Of a stretch of DNA of 64,000 bases, positions 1 to 8,067 are shown one piece after another. Position numbers and translations under genes: made by a program. Position 1 is the stretch's first letter, and each line of letters opens with the position of its first letter. The DNA is from Deltaproteobacteria bacterium (GTDB lineage: Bacteria > JADJOY01), in NCBI GenBank assembly GCA_016713535.1, contig JADJOY010000009.1:197501-261500 (forward strand), in the 5' to 3' direction. The notes beneath the pieces are model-generated. The model did not search any database, was not told the DNA's origin, and saw only the letters and a list, made by a program, of their open reading frames with translations.

Positions 1-191
1 AACTTTCCCACAAGCTGGTCGTGCAGGGGCGCGAGAGCCAGCGTGTTTGGGATGTGAATCCGGGGAATTAGAAGCAGGTGGACCGGCGCTTGCGGGTGGA
101 CATCTGGGAAGGCGAGTACGTCTCCGTCGTCAAAAATGACGCGAGTTTCGGTCCGTCCAGAGGCGATTTCGCAGAAGATGCAGGCGCCCAT
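1..191 (-). CDS. HIT-family (histidine triad) nucleotide-binding protein, 3' end outside the window
   Basis: Reading leftward from an ATG at 191, the translation begins MGACIFCEIASG and continues through FDDGDVLAFPDVHPQAPVH and LLLIPRIHIPN. This is the N-terminal half of HIT/HinT-type purine nucleotide phosphoramidases: the early CxxC pair, then the FxDxxPQAPxHxLxIPxxH block. The catalytic HxHxH triad lies further on and is cut off by the window edge, so activity cannot be checked. The gene starts 30 bases after the engB stop and is probably the last visible member of a bactofilin-engB-HIT transcription unit. Family assignment is confident; the cellular substrate is unknown. Confidence 0.88.
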   Translation of the reverse strand, partial: MGACIFCEIASGRTETRVIFDDGDVLAFPDVHPQAPVHLLLIPRIHIPNTLALAPLHDQLVGK

Positions 192-220
192 GGCGCTCCT
201 GACCCGCACCGCCGGGGCAA

Positions 221-820
221 TTAAGGGACAGGTTCGCTCGGGAGGCCGGCGCGACGGAGCATTTCGATCCTGGCCCAGAGCTCTCGACGCCCCTCCTTCG
301 TGACGGCGCTGAAGGGGATCACGTCGCAGGCGCTCGTCCCGAGCGCCTGCGCGATGCGCTGGATTCGTGTGCTCCGCTGAGCGCGGCTCAATTTGTCGAT
401 CTTCGTTGCGACGACCGTAACCGGACGGTCATGGCCCCGGAGCCATTCGACGAAGTCGAACTCCGCCTCACCGGGATCACGCCTGCAATCGATCAAGAGC
501 AGAACGAGCGCAAGTTCGCAGCGCTGGGCTAGGTAGTTGTCGACCATGTCGGCCCACCGCCCCCTCTCCGACTGCGCCACCTTCGCATAGCCGTAACCCG
601 GGAGGTCGACCAGCACGACTCGTCGCTCGACCCGAATGAACCCGAGCATTCGGGTTCGCCCGGGGTCCTTACTCGTGCGCACGAGCGCCTTCCGATCGAC
701 GAGTACGTTGATTAGGCTTGATTTCCCGACGTTCGAGCGCCCAGCCAGGGCAACCTCTGGCAGGCCCAGTCGCGGGCACGTTGCGAGCCCGTCCGCTGCC
801 GCTACGAACTCAACATCCAT
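221..820 (-). CDS. engB: Ribosome biogenesis GTP-binding protein EngB/YsxC
   Basis: The 199-residue product has the usual EngB length. It contains the G1 loop GRSNVGKSS (about residues 28-36), G3 as DLPGYGYA (about 73-80), G4 as TKID (about 140-143) and a G5 serine-alanine pair (FSAVTKEG). The family binds GTP and acts late in assembly of the large ribosomal subunit in the cytoplasm. The start is an ATG at 820. It lies about 100 bases downstream of the bactofilin and 30 bases upstream of the HIT gene, all on the same strand. Confidence 0.95.
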   Translation of the reverse strand: MDVEFVAAADGLATCPRLGLPEVALAGRSNVGKSSLINVLVDRKALVRTSKDPGRTRMLGFIRVERRVVLVDLPGYGYAKVAQSERGRWADMVDNYLAQRCELALVLLLIDCRRDPGEAEFDFVEWLRGHDRPVTVVATKIDKLSRAQRSTRIQRIAQALGTSACDVIPFSAVTKEGRRELWARIEMLRRAGLPSEPVP

Positions 821-922
821 GTGGAATCACGGGATGTTTCGGCGAGGTGAGCGACTACCCGTGCGTCTCAACCAGCAACCCGCCGGCGCAGACGATACAG
901 ATTCGAGTTGGCTGGGCGGAGA

Positions 923-1318
923 TCAGACGATAGGACGGTCTGTACCGCGACGATGTCCCATCCGAACCCGTCCTTCTAGGACGCCGCCCTCCTCGATCAC
1001 GATCGCCGGCGCGACGATATCACCTGCTACCTCGCCCGTGGCGGCGATCTCGACCCGACTGGTGGCCTGCAAGTCGCCTTCCACGAGCCCGGCGACGCGG
1101 ATGCGATCCGCTTGGATTCGAGCTCGTGCGACTCCCGACGCGTCGATGACCACTTCTTCCCTGGCTACGATCTCGCCCTCGACGAGCCCTTGAATGCGGA
1201 TCGACGCGGGATACTCGATGCGTCCTCTAACCTCACAACCGCGAGTGACCAAGCCTCCAGGCTCACGCCCCGTCGCTGGAGTCACTCGAAGGGCCGAAGC
1301 CGGTGCTGCAACCGCCAT
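923..1318 (-). CDS. Bactofilin (polymer-forming cytoskeletal protein)
   Basis: The 131-residue protein has the bactofilin signature: a short disordered N-terminus, then a core of repeating hydrophobic strands with regularly spaced glycines (IRIQGLVEGEIVAREEVVIDASGVARARIQADRIRVAGLVEGDLQA), expected to form a right-handed beta-helix, and a basic tail. Bactofilins polymerise without nucleotide and act as scaffolds at the membrane or for cell-wall and polysaccharide machinery. The reading frame extends ten codons upstream to 1348, but AGGAG sits about eight bases before the ATG at 1318, so that start is preferred. The gene heads the leftward group that includes engB. Confidence 0.85.
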   Translation of the reverse strand: MAVAAPASALRVTPATGREPGGLVTRGCEVRGRIEYPASIRIQGLVEGEIVAREEVVIDASGVARARIQADRIRVAGLVEGDLQATSRVEIAATGEVAGDIVAPAIVIEEGGVLEGRVRMGHRRGTDRPIV

Positions 1319-1598
1319 TGGGATCTCCTCGTATGCAGCGTGCTGCACGTGGCCAGGACCTCGTCCCAGTCGACATTCGCGCGGGTCACCGACGTCTCAC
1401 GCGCGAAGCGCCATGGCCGGGCCAGTCTGCGTTCAGCCGCGTTCCTGGGAACCTTCGGGGCCGGGTCGCCTTTGTACTCCGCCCCCCCCTACGCGTCAAG
1501 GCGCGCTCAGCCGGCCTCAAGAACCCTCAGCCTGCATCGCAGCGCTTGAGCTAGGGAACATAGGTGGCTAAGGTCTGCGGCCTCCGGGAGCGCATCCG

Positions 1599-2639
1599 TT
1601 GAAGCCGACATCAGCCACACCCGCTGCCCCCGCGCCATCCCCGGGCGGTGCGATCCGGAATCTCGCGATCGGCCTCGTGGTCTCGGCCATCTTTCTCTAC
1701 TTCACGTTCCGCACGGTCGATCTCCGCAAGATGGCGGAAGCGATGCGTCAGGTGGACGGGCTGATGCTTGGCCTCGCCACCGTATGCTTCGGTCTGCACT
1801 TCGTCGGACGCGCGGTGCGCTGGCGCGTGATCGTGAATCCCATGCGACGCGTTGGTGTGCGGAGTCTGCTCCGCGCGACCGTCGTCGGGTTCGCCGCGAA
1901 CAACGTGCTGCCCCTCCGGCTTGGGGAGCTCGTTCGAGCGCTCATGCTCACGATTACCGAAGGTGTTCCGCTCGGATCGGCCGTGACCACGGTGGTCCTC
2001 GTTCGCCTCCTGGACATGGTCGCATTGGGAACCATGTTCGTCGTGGTGCTGGCGGTGTTCCCGCTGCCGCCGAACATCCGTCACGCCGCCATGATGGCGA
2101 TCCCCATCTATCTGCTAGCGCTGGCCTTTCTCCTGGGGCTGAAGTTCCGGGAGGAGGAAGCGCTGAAGCTCCTCGAAGCGCTCCTACGACCGCTCCCGGC
2201 GAAGATCCGGGCTGGTGTGATGAAGCTCGTCCGAGCTTTCTTGCCCGGCCTCGAGTCGCTCAGGAGTGCGTGGGAGTTGGCGTTGGCCGTTGCTCTCACG
2301 CACCTCGCTTGGGCGTTCATCTTCGCTTACAACGCGTTGGTCGTGATCGCATTCGGCTTCCCGCTTCCCTGGTATGCGGGACTCGTGTTGATCTTGGTCG
2401 TAGGCTTCGCGATCACGATCCCCTCGAGTCCGGGATATCTCGGCGTGTATCACCTCGCGGTGATTGCCGCGCTCGGCCTTTTCACCGGCGCGAACTTGAC
2501 GGAGGACGCGAAGACGGCGTTCGCCATCGTGGTTCACGGCGCGCAGTTCTTGGTCACGACCGCTTGGGGAATCGGTTACATGCTCGTCAGCCCGGTCGGA
2601 TTCGCCGAGCTGGCTGCGGCGCTCCGCCGTCGAGCCTGA
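1599..2639 (+). CDS. YbhN/AglD-type integral membrane protein (lysylphosphatidylglycerol synthase transmembrane region family, flippase-like)
   Basis: This 346-residue protein has about eight hydrophobic segments and the family landmarks: an RAVRWRVIVNP block near residue 75, NNVLPLRLGELVRALML near residue 105, and a C-terminal IPSSPGYLGVYHLAVIAAL segment. The family (UPF0104/Pfam LPG_synthase_TM) is thought to move or modify lipid-linked substrates in the inner membrane, and members commonly sit near glycosyltransferases, as here. The start is a TTG at 1599 preceded by GGGAG at a suitable distance; no ATG lies upstream in frame. The specific substrate is unknown. Confidence 0.8.
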   Translation: MKPTSATPAAPAPSPGGAIRNLAIGLVVSAIFLYFTFRTVDLRKMAEAMRQVDGLMLGLATVCFGLHFVGRAVRWRVIVNPMRRVGVRSLLRATVVGFAANNVLPLRLGELVRALMLTITEGVPLGSAVTTVVLVRLLDMVALGTMFVVVLAVFPLPPNIRHAAMMAIPIYLLALAFLLGLKFREEEALKLLEALLRPLPAKIRAGVMKLVRAFLPGLESLRSAWELALAVALTHLAWAFIFAYNALVVIAFGFPLPWYAGLVLILVVGFAITIPSSPGYLGVYHLAVIAALGLFTGANLTEDAKTAFAIVVHGAQFLVTTAWGIGYMLVSPVGFAELAAALRRRA

Positions 2640-2669
2640 AGCGTCGTCGCGCACGCCTCAGCGATGCAT

Positions 2670-3356
2670 CGCGGAGATGCAGCCGCGATAGCTCCGCTCG
2701 CATGCGCTCGGGTGACAGTCGGGAGCGTCGACCGTGTGCTGGGAGCACCCACTCGAAGCCAGAGTCCATCGACCGCGGCACCGATCCGATCCGTGTGGTC
2801 CAGCCGAACCAGCACGAGTCGCGAAACGCATGTAGTGCGCCGACTCCTGCTTCCCAGCTGACGTGATCACCGCTGAACAGGTACCGATCGAACTTCTGGT
2901 GCGCGCCGCCGTCGTCACGGTGCGTGAGGACAGCCAACGCACGCCCCCCAGCTCCTCGATTCGCCGTACGAGTGGGAGCGCAAACCGCGGAACATCGACG
3001 AGGATGTTTCCGATCCTTCGAGCAGTCAGGTGGCTCGCCCCGCCGAACGTCGATTCGTCGTGGATGCCGCCGTGATGGACGTCGCGCTCGATTCGATCAG
3101 CATAGGCATCGATGGCGGCCCCTACCGCCCTCGGCATCGACGTGCCGATCGAGCCCGTGGGGCAACAAAGCAGGCCATCATCGCCCGAGCCCGGCTCCAG
3201 ACGCGAGCGCGGTTGGTGTTCGACGTACGCGTGACCGGCGGCGCGCCCGAACGTAGCCGGCGTGACTCAGCGACACGCCTCGCAGTCGATGCAAGACGAG
3301 TCCACGTGTGGATCACCGGGTTCGCTCTCCGGCACGGTCTTCGGTCTCAGCGCCAT
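2670..3356 (-). pseudogene. Decayed 4Fe-4S ferredoxin/metallo-beta-lactamase fold hydrolase
   Basis: Joining frames on the minus strand reconstructs a fusion of a small ferredoxin with an MBL-fold domain. From an ATG at 3356 the frame reads the ferredoxin-like CIDCEACR, then an in-frame TGA (3269-3267) where relatives usually have tryptophan. It continues through VTPATFGRA, LLCCPTGSIGT, TFGGASHL and GNILVDVPRFALPLVRRIEELGGVRW. One T is missing near 2930, which moves the THRDD metal-binding motif into another frame. The sequence then jumps from HQKF straight to LFSGDHVSW, so some 50-60 codons of the core are absent, and ends with FEWVLPAHGRR. Nonsense, frameshift and deletion together make this a true pseudogene. 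It accounts for most of the gap between the YbhN gene and the GT87 gene; the remaining bases hold nothing I recognise. Confidence 0.85.
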
Positions 3357-3384
3357 GCGTCGGACCCTGTAGATCAGCGCCAAC

Positions 3385-4701
3385 TTACCGCCGCGCCGCC
3401 GACCTGCGAACGTGGCTGAAGTGCTCCACCATGAACGCCACGATCACGACGGACCATTCCAGCAGCAGCCATGCTTGGGGAAGACGCCAGATGCCGGTAG
3501 CTTCGCGAACGACGAGGACCACGTAGGCGACCAGCACCACCAGAGTTGCCAACAGGCAAGCGACCCGAGGTGGCCGATCCGATAGCACGGCGGCCGGAAG
3601 TGGCCAGGTGACGTACCACGGGTGGACGGTGGGACTCATCGCGACACAGGCCGCGAGCACGCCGACTGCACAATCTGCCGGCTTGCTTCGCCGCGCGGTG
3701 ACTACGACGGTCGTCGCTGTCAGCGTTACGAACAGAATCAGCCGAGCCCACATTGGATCGTGGACGACTGCACGGCAGAGCAAGTACGGCAGCCCGTTGA
3801 ACTCCCAATCACGTGCGTAGATTCGAAGACCCCGGAACCAAGCTGGCATGCCGGACGACACGTACGGGACGGAGCCGATGATCGCGATCGCGACTGGGAT
3901 CGCCCACGACCTACGTGTGGTCGCCCGGCGCAGCAATGCCGGCAGCAGCAGTGCGGGAAAGAGCTTGATCCCCGTCGCGATCGACACGAGCACCAGCGAT
4001 GCCGCTTCGCGGCGTTTGGCCGCTACCACGATCGCCCAGGTCGCGAGGGCCACGGCCGCAACGTCGACGTGAGCGCTCCACGCGAATTCGACAAGTACCA
4101 GCGGGTTCCAGGCGTAGAGAAGTACGTGGGCCGGTGCTCTCTCGCGCCGCTCGAGTCCCGTGACCAGAGCGCCGATCGAGGCGAGGTCGAAGCCCAGCAC
4201 CAATACCTTCCAGGCGCCGAGCCCCCCATTCGAGGCGGCGAGACGAAACAGGATCTGAGCAAAGGGGGGGTAAATGGTCGGAACCGACCTGTGGTTGACT
4301 CGGTCCCACAGGCCGTCCCGCAGGCTGAAGAGAGCCGGATCGTCGGGTGCGTACGAGTACGGGTTGATGCCGGCAACCGCGACCTTTCCGTCCCACAAGT
4401 AACGCCAGACATCGTCGGAAAGCACAGGCGGTGAGAGGATGAAGGGGATCCGGAACACGATCGCCCAGAGCAGCACGTTCGCCATGCTCACGGCGATCTG
4501 ACCGTGAAGCGCGGTCCAGGCGCACAACGCGAAAAGGGCCGCACTCGTCACCAGCAGCGCAACGAGCCAGGTGGCGGGCGCACCGAGCGCCCCTGCGGAT
4601 CCGAGTGCGAAGTAAGCTAGGGCTAGGACGGCTGCTAGCCGATGCGGTCTGATCGAAGCGAACCGCTCGGCCGCAATTCGGAGGGGTGTGCGTGTGCTCA
4701 C
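3385..4701 (-). CDS. Polyprenol-phosphate-sugar-dependent glycosyltransferase, GT87/DUF2029-like membrane protein
   Basis: The product has about ten transmembrane segments and the family motif with paired acidic residues after the first periplasmic segment (LSDDVWRYLWDGKVAVAGINPYSY). It also has the downstream YPPFAQILFR, WNPLVLVEFAWSAHVDV and TGIKLFPALLLPALLRR blocks. These enzymes transfer a sugar from a polyprenyl-phosphate donor on the outer face of the inner membrane. The frame is open upstream to 4821, but the divergent GT2 gene begins at 4688, so I favour the GTG at 4701 just before the first hydrophobic stretch; an ATG at 4719 is also possible. The neighbouring GT2 could supply its lipid-linked donor. 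Confidence 0.72.
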   Translation of the reverse strand: MSTRTPLRIAAERFASIRPHRLAAVLALAYFALGSAGALGAPATWLVALLVTSAALFALCAWTALHGQIAVSMANVLLWAIVFRIPFILSPPVLSDDVWRYLWDGKVAVAGINPYSYAPDDPALFSLRDGLWDRVNHRSVPTIYPPFAQILFRLAASNGGLGAWKVLVLGFDLASIGALVTGLERRERAPAHVLLYAWNPLVLVEFAWSAHVDVAAVALATWAIVVAAKRREAASLVLVSIATGIKLFPALLLPALLRRATTRRSWAIPVAIAIIGSVPYVSSGMPAWFRGLRIYARDWEFNGLPYLLCRAVVHDPMWARLILFVTLTATTVVVTARRSKPADCAVGVLAACVAMSPTVHPWYVTWPLPAAVLSDRPPRVACLLATLVVLVAYVVLVVREATGIWRLPQAWLLLEWSVVIVAFMVEHFSHVRRSAARR

Positions 4702-5482
4702 GGTCGACGTCGTCATCCCGGCGCTGAACGAGGCTTCATCGATCGTTCTGGTTCTCGATGCGATTCCGAAGCGCCTGGTTCGGCGGATCGTCGTCGTGGA
4801 CAACGGCTCCACCGACGGCACGCCTCTCGTGGCCGAACGAGCTGGTGCGATCGTGGTATCCGAGTCGCGCCGCGGCTACGGCAGCGCATGCATGGCCGGG
4901 CTCGTCCGTCTCGCGACCGATCCTCCCGCGGTGGTCGTGTTCCTGGACGCGGACTTCAGCGACCACCCGGAGGAGATGGAGTCGCTGCTCGCCGCCGTCT
5001 GCGAAGGCAACGCAGACCTAGTCATCGGTTCGCGGGCGCGGGGCAACCTCGAACCGGGCGCTCTCGCCCCTCAAGCCCGGTTTGGCAACCGGCTCGCCTG
5101 CTTCCTAGTCATGAAGCTCTATGGATACCGGTACACCGATCTCGGACCGTTTCGAGCCGTGAGATGGGATGCGTTGCGACGGCTCGAGATGAGCGACGCG
5201 ACGTACGGGTGGACGATCGAGATGCAGGTGAAAGCACTTCGTCACCGCCTTCGCGTCGCCGAGGTGCCAGTCAGCTATCGCCGGCGAATCGGTCGCTCCA
5301 AGATCACCGGCACCGTCACGGGATCCGTGGGGGCGGGAGCGAAGATCCTGTGGACCGTGTTCCGGTACACCCCGTGGGGACGGGTCGTTCGTGAGGGCTG
5401 GCGTCGTGCCACTCACGGGCGGCTCTGGGGCGAGTCACGCCGCGAAAGTGCACGCCAGCGAGCGAACAGGGTCGTTGTGTAA
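4688..5482 (+). CDS. Glycosyltransferase family 2, polyprenyl-phosphate sugar synthase-like
   Basis: The 264-residue protein has a GT-A fold of the dolichyl-phosphate mannose/glucose synthase type: VVIPALNEASS near the N-terminus, VVVDNGSTDGT, the metal-binding FLDADFSDHPEEM, and the acceptor-side TDLGPFRAVRWDAL and YGWTIEMQVKAL blocks. There are no C-terminal membrane helices, so it is a soluble or peripheral enzyme, probably charging a polyprenyl phosphate from an NDP-sugar. GTG starts at 4688 or 4694 fit equally well. The 5' end abuts the divergent GT87 gene, and the 3' end overlaps the convergent ccmD by 70 bases. Confidence 0.85.
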   Translation: MRVLTVDVVIPALNEASSIVLVLDAIPKRLVRRIVVVDNGSTDGTPLVAERAGAIVVSESRRGYGSACMAGLVRLATDPPAVVVFLDADFSDHPEEMESLLAAVCEGNADLVIGSRARGNLEPGALAPQARFGNRLACFLVMKLYGYRYTDLGPFRAVRWDALRRLEMSDATYGWTIEMQVKALRHRLRVAEVPVSYRRRIGRSKITGTVTGSVGAGAKILWTVFRYTPWGRVVREGWRRATHGRLWGESRRESARQRANRVVV

Positions 5483-5568
5483 CCGACGATAGCGAGGAGC
5501 ACGATCCCGTACGCGGTGAGCAGATAACCGAGGTTGCGTCCGAACTCGAGTTGCATCGCCATCCCCAT
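5413..5568 (-). CDS. ccmD: CcmD-like small haem exporter subunit
   Basis: The ORF opens upstream, but the real start is probably the ATG at 5568 (or 5562), four bases after the ccmC stop. This gives a 51-residue protein. It has one central hydrophobic helix (LGYLLTAYGIVLLAIVGYTTTLFARW) followed by a basic, serine-rich tail, which matches CcmD in size, topology and position. CcmD helps release haem-loaded CcmE from the CcmABC complex. Primary sequence conservation in this family is low, so the call rests largely on context. Its last 70 bases overlap the end of the convergent GT2 gene. Confidence 0.75.
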   Translation of the reverse strand: MGMAMQLEFGRNLGYLLTAYGIVLLAIVGYTTTLFARWRALSRRDSPQSRP

Positions 5569-5572
5569 GTGA

Positions 5573-6310
5573 TCAGCGTCCGAGAGCACCGAGTTCGTTG
5601 CGCCGGTGCTCGATCTGGACCCGCTTCGCCAGGAAGAAGAGGAACAACAACGTCCACGCACCGAGGGTGAACATCAGCGTCTGGAACATCGCCGGGTCGA
5701 GGTGTTTTCCGCCTACGGGATCCATGACGATCGGCTTGGGATGAAGTGTCCGCCACCAGAGCACGGAGAAGTGGATGATGGGTAGGTCGACGAAGCCGAC
5801 GATCGAGAGGACGGCTGCGAACCGAGCACCACGTTCGCTGTCAGCCGCGAACGGACGCACCAACTGGTACGCGGCGAACACGAGCCACAAGATCAGTGTG
5901 TAGGTGAGGCGAGCATCCCAGGTCCACCAGGTGTTCCACACCGGTCGCCCCCAAAGCGGTCCAGTGGTGAGGACGATGCTCAAGAAGACGAGAGCGATCT
6001 CGCCGGCGGACGCGGCGATCTCGTCCCACACCCGATCGCGAGTGAGCAGGAACAGGATGCTGGCGAGGAACACGACCGTCACGGCCAGGAACGCTGTCCA
6101 GGCAGACGGCACATGCACGTAGAAGATCTTCTGGACCTCGCCTTGCTCGACCTCGAGTGGCGCGTACGCGGCAATCATCCCGAAGGCCACGAGCACGCCG
6201 AGGGCGGCCAGAACACCGACCGGCTTCTCGATCCGACCAAGCTGCTGCACCACTCGGATCGCGCCCACTGGCTCGGCGTCGCGCACTCGATCGACGTTCA
6301 CATCCGCCAT
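5573..6310 (-). CDS. ccmC: Cytochrome c biogenesis haem exporter subunit CcmC
   Basis: The 245-residue integral membrane protein has six predicted helices and the tryptophan-rich WWD periplasmic loop (WGRPVWNTWWTWDARLT). Flanking histidines sit in the FYVHVPSAW and IIHFSVLWWRTLH segments, matching the haem-ligand positions of CcmC. CcmC positions haem for covalent attachment to CcmE. ATG start at 6310, four bases after the ccmB stop; ccmD follows four bases later. This tight packing supports a single operon. Confidence 0.95.
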   Translation of the reverse strand: MADVNVDRVRDAEPVGAIRVVQQLGRIEKPVGVLAALGVLVAFGMIAAYAPLEVEQGEVQKIFYVHVPSAWTAFLAVTVVFLASILFLLTRDRVWDEIAASAGEIALVFLSIVLTTGPLWGRPVWNTWWTWDARLTYTLILWLVFAAYQLVRPFAADSERGARFAAVLSIVGFVDLPIIHFSVLWWRTLHPKPIVMDPVGGKHLDPAMFQTLMFTLGAWTLLFLFFLAKRVQIEHRRNELGALGR

Positions 6311-6314
6311 CTAT

Positions 6315-7034
6315 TCACTCCTCGACGAGGAACTCGAAGGTCAGGAAGCTCGCCATTAGGTTGACGATGTCGAACACGACCATCAGCTTCACCCACTTCA
6401 CGACGTCGAGGTCGGTCAGACTATACCCCTCGAGAATCGTCGCCGTGCATTCGATTCCCGCCAACAGGATGGGCGTCGCGATCGGCAAGAGGATCAACGG
6501 AAGCAAGACCTCACGTGACCGAGTGCTCGAGCTCATGGCGGCGAACAGGGTGCCCGAGGCAGTGAATCCAACGGTCCCGAGCACCAGGACCACCAGGTAG
6601 GGCACGAACCGCGCACCGCCGATCTCGGCGTTGAAGAACAGAACATGAAGGGCCGTGAGCGGAATCTCGACACCGAGGAGAAACACCAGATTGGCAAGGA
6701 ACTTGGCGATGTAGAGATGTCCGCGATCGATCGGAGTCAGCAGCAATCCCTCGATCGTGTTGCCCTCTCGCTCCGCCGCGAAGGTCTGGTTGAGACCGAG
6801 TACGCCGCCGAACGCGATGGCAACCCACAAGATTCCAGCTGAGAGCCGCCGCGAGCTGGGCTCGTTGGACCACGACGCCTCGGGAAGCGCGAGCGCGAAT
6901 ACCGTGAGCATCAACGCGGCGAAGAGCAACATCGCGACGAGGCTCGTTCGCGCCCTCCACCCTGTGCGCAGGTCCTTCAACAGCACGGCACGAATCGCGC
7001 GCAGCGCCGCTACCGACGGGGGCGTCCCGTTCAT
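6315..7034 (-). CDS. ccmB: Haem exporter ABC permease CcmB
   Basis: The 239-residue membrane protein has about six transmembrane helices and CcmB landmarks: LLKDLRTGWR at the N-terminus, FAAEREGNTIEGLLLTPI and LPLILLPIATPILLAGIE. It forms the membrane part of the CcmAB ATPase that releases haem-charged CcmE. The frame is open upstream to 7127, but the ATG at 7034 overlaps the ccmA stop as ATGA, the usual coupling in this operon, so that start is chosen. Confidence 0.94.
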   Translation of the reverse strand: MNGTPPSVAALRAIRAVLLKDLRTGWRARTSLVAMLLFAALMLTVFALALPEASWSNEPSSRRLSAGILWVAIAFGGVLGLNQTFAAEREGNTIEGLLLTPIDRGHLYIAKFLANLVFLLGVEIPLTALHVLFFNAEIGGARFVPYLVVLVLGTVGFTASGTLFAAMSSSTRSREVLLPLILLPIATPILLAGIECTATILEGYSLTDLDVVKWVKLMVVFDIVNLMASFLTFEFLVEE

Positions 7035-7783
7035 GACCAGCCGGTCCCTGGCCGGCCCTCGGCAACGCACCTGCGGTAGATCGAACCGAGCTCTTCGGCG
7101 TTCAGGCCCGCCCGGGTCGAGCGCCATACGATCCGGCCACGCGACTGGATCGCGATTGCGTCGGCCAGCGCCAGACCGCGTGCGATGTCGTGCGTGATCA
7201 GAACCATCGAACGAGCACCGTCTCTCAGCCCTTCGAGCAGGGTCTGGAGATGATCGGCCGCCTCGGGATCGAGGCCAGAAAAGGGCTCGTCGAGCAGCAG
7301 CACGTCGGGCCGGTGCAAGAGTGCTCTTGCGATCGACGCTCGCTGAGTCATTCCGCGAGAGTACGTGCAGACGCGGTCCCTTGCGCGGCCAGAGAGCCCG
7401 ACCTCGCCGAGCACCTCCTCGATCCGGTGGCCAGGGTCGGGGATGCCATAGAGGTCGGCGTAGAGCTGAAGGTTTTCCTCGGCGGTCAGGTCGCCATACA
7501 GGTAGGGCGAGTGCGTGAGGAACCCGATCCGTCCGCGAAGTCGGTCCGGATGAGCGACGAGGTCTTCGCCTGCGACCTTCACCTGCCCAGAAGTGGGCCT
7601 CGACAGCCCCGCAAGAATCTTGAGCAACGTCGTTTTGCCCGCGCCGTTCGGCCCATAGAGAACTTGGAACGAACCGTCCGGCACGACCAGGTCTATGCCG
7701 TCCACCGCGCGCAGGGGACCGAAGCGCTTGACGAGCCCGGCGATCTCGATGGCCATGTGAGCGTGAGCTGGGTAGTCGCTCAC
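7031..7783 (-). CDS. ccmA: Haem exporter ABC ATP-binding subunit CcmA
   Basis: This 250-residue ABC ATPase has a Walker A GPNGAGKT (about residues 44-51), a signature loop YSRGMTQR (about 142-149), Walker B VLLLDEP (about 161-167) and a switch histidine in LITHD. It powers the CcmABCD complex. A GTG start at 7783 overlaps the upstream stop as GTGA; an ATG at 7756 is the alternative and lies closer to the usual CcmA N-terminus. Position between the ccmI-like genes and ccmB fixes the assignment. Confidence 0.93.
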   Translation of the reverse strand: MSDYPAHAHMAIEIAGLVKRFGPLRAVDGIDLVVPDGSFQVLYGPNGAGKTTLLKILAGLSRPTSGQVKVAGEDLVAHPDRLRGRIGFLTHSPYLYGDLTAEENLQLYADLYGIPDPGHRIEEVLGEVGLSGRARDRVCTYSRGMTQRASIARALLHRPDVLLLDEPFSGLDPEAADHLQTLLEGLRDGARSMVLITHDIARGLALADAIAIQSRGRIVWRSTRAGLNAEELGSIYRRCVAEGRPGTGWS

Positions 7784-8034
7784 CGACCCCGAAGACGCGC
7801 GGCTTCTTTCATCAACTGATCTCGGCGAGCCTCATAGTCGACCGGTGACACCTCGTTGGAGACGTTCCGGCGTTCGAGATCCGCGAGTTCCCGGATGAGC
7901 GTCTGATAGCGTGCCTCGTCTCGAGGAGGAGGCGCACCGGCCAGCGAGGCTCGATTTCTGTGCAGCCAGGCACGAAGCCCCGTCGCCAGCGACGTGAAGC
8001 CCACAGCATGCGCGACGAAGAGCAGATCTCGCAT
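7780..8034 (-). CDS. Small ccm-operon protein with CcmI-like charged segment, function unknown
   Basis: The 84-residue product starts with a moderately hydrophobic stretch (LLFVAHAVGFTSLATGLRAWL) and continues with a charged, helical region (LIRELADLERRNVSNEVSPVDYEARRDQLMKEAARL). The spacing of acidic and aromatic residues in that second half resembles the segment after the first helix of CcmI-type proteins, and also resembles part of the neighbouring zinc-ribbon protein. I do not recognise it as a named family. Its stop overlaps the ccmA GTG start, so it is translationally coupled to the haem exporter. Confidence 0.6.
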   Translation of the reverse strand: MRDLLFVAHAVGFTSLATGLRAWLHRNRASLAGAPPPRDEARYQTLIRELADLERRNVSNEVSPVDYEARRDQLMKEAARLRGR

Positions 8035-8067
8035 TTTGATCGTGGAAAGCCGCGCACTCGAGTGAGG

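Noticed and set aside
3267-3269. TGA read as tryptophan (alternative genetic code) in the ferredoxin remnant
   Set aside because: All intact genes use TGA as a normal stop, including several ATGA overlaps, and this gene has further damage.
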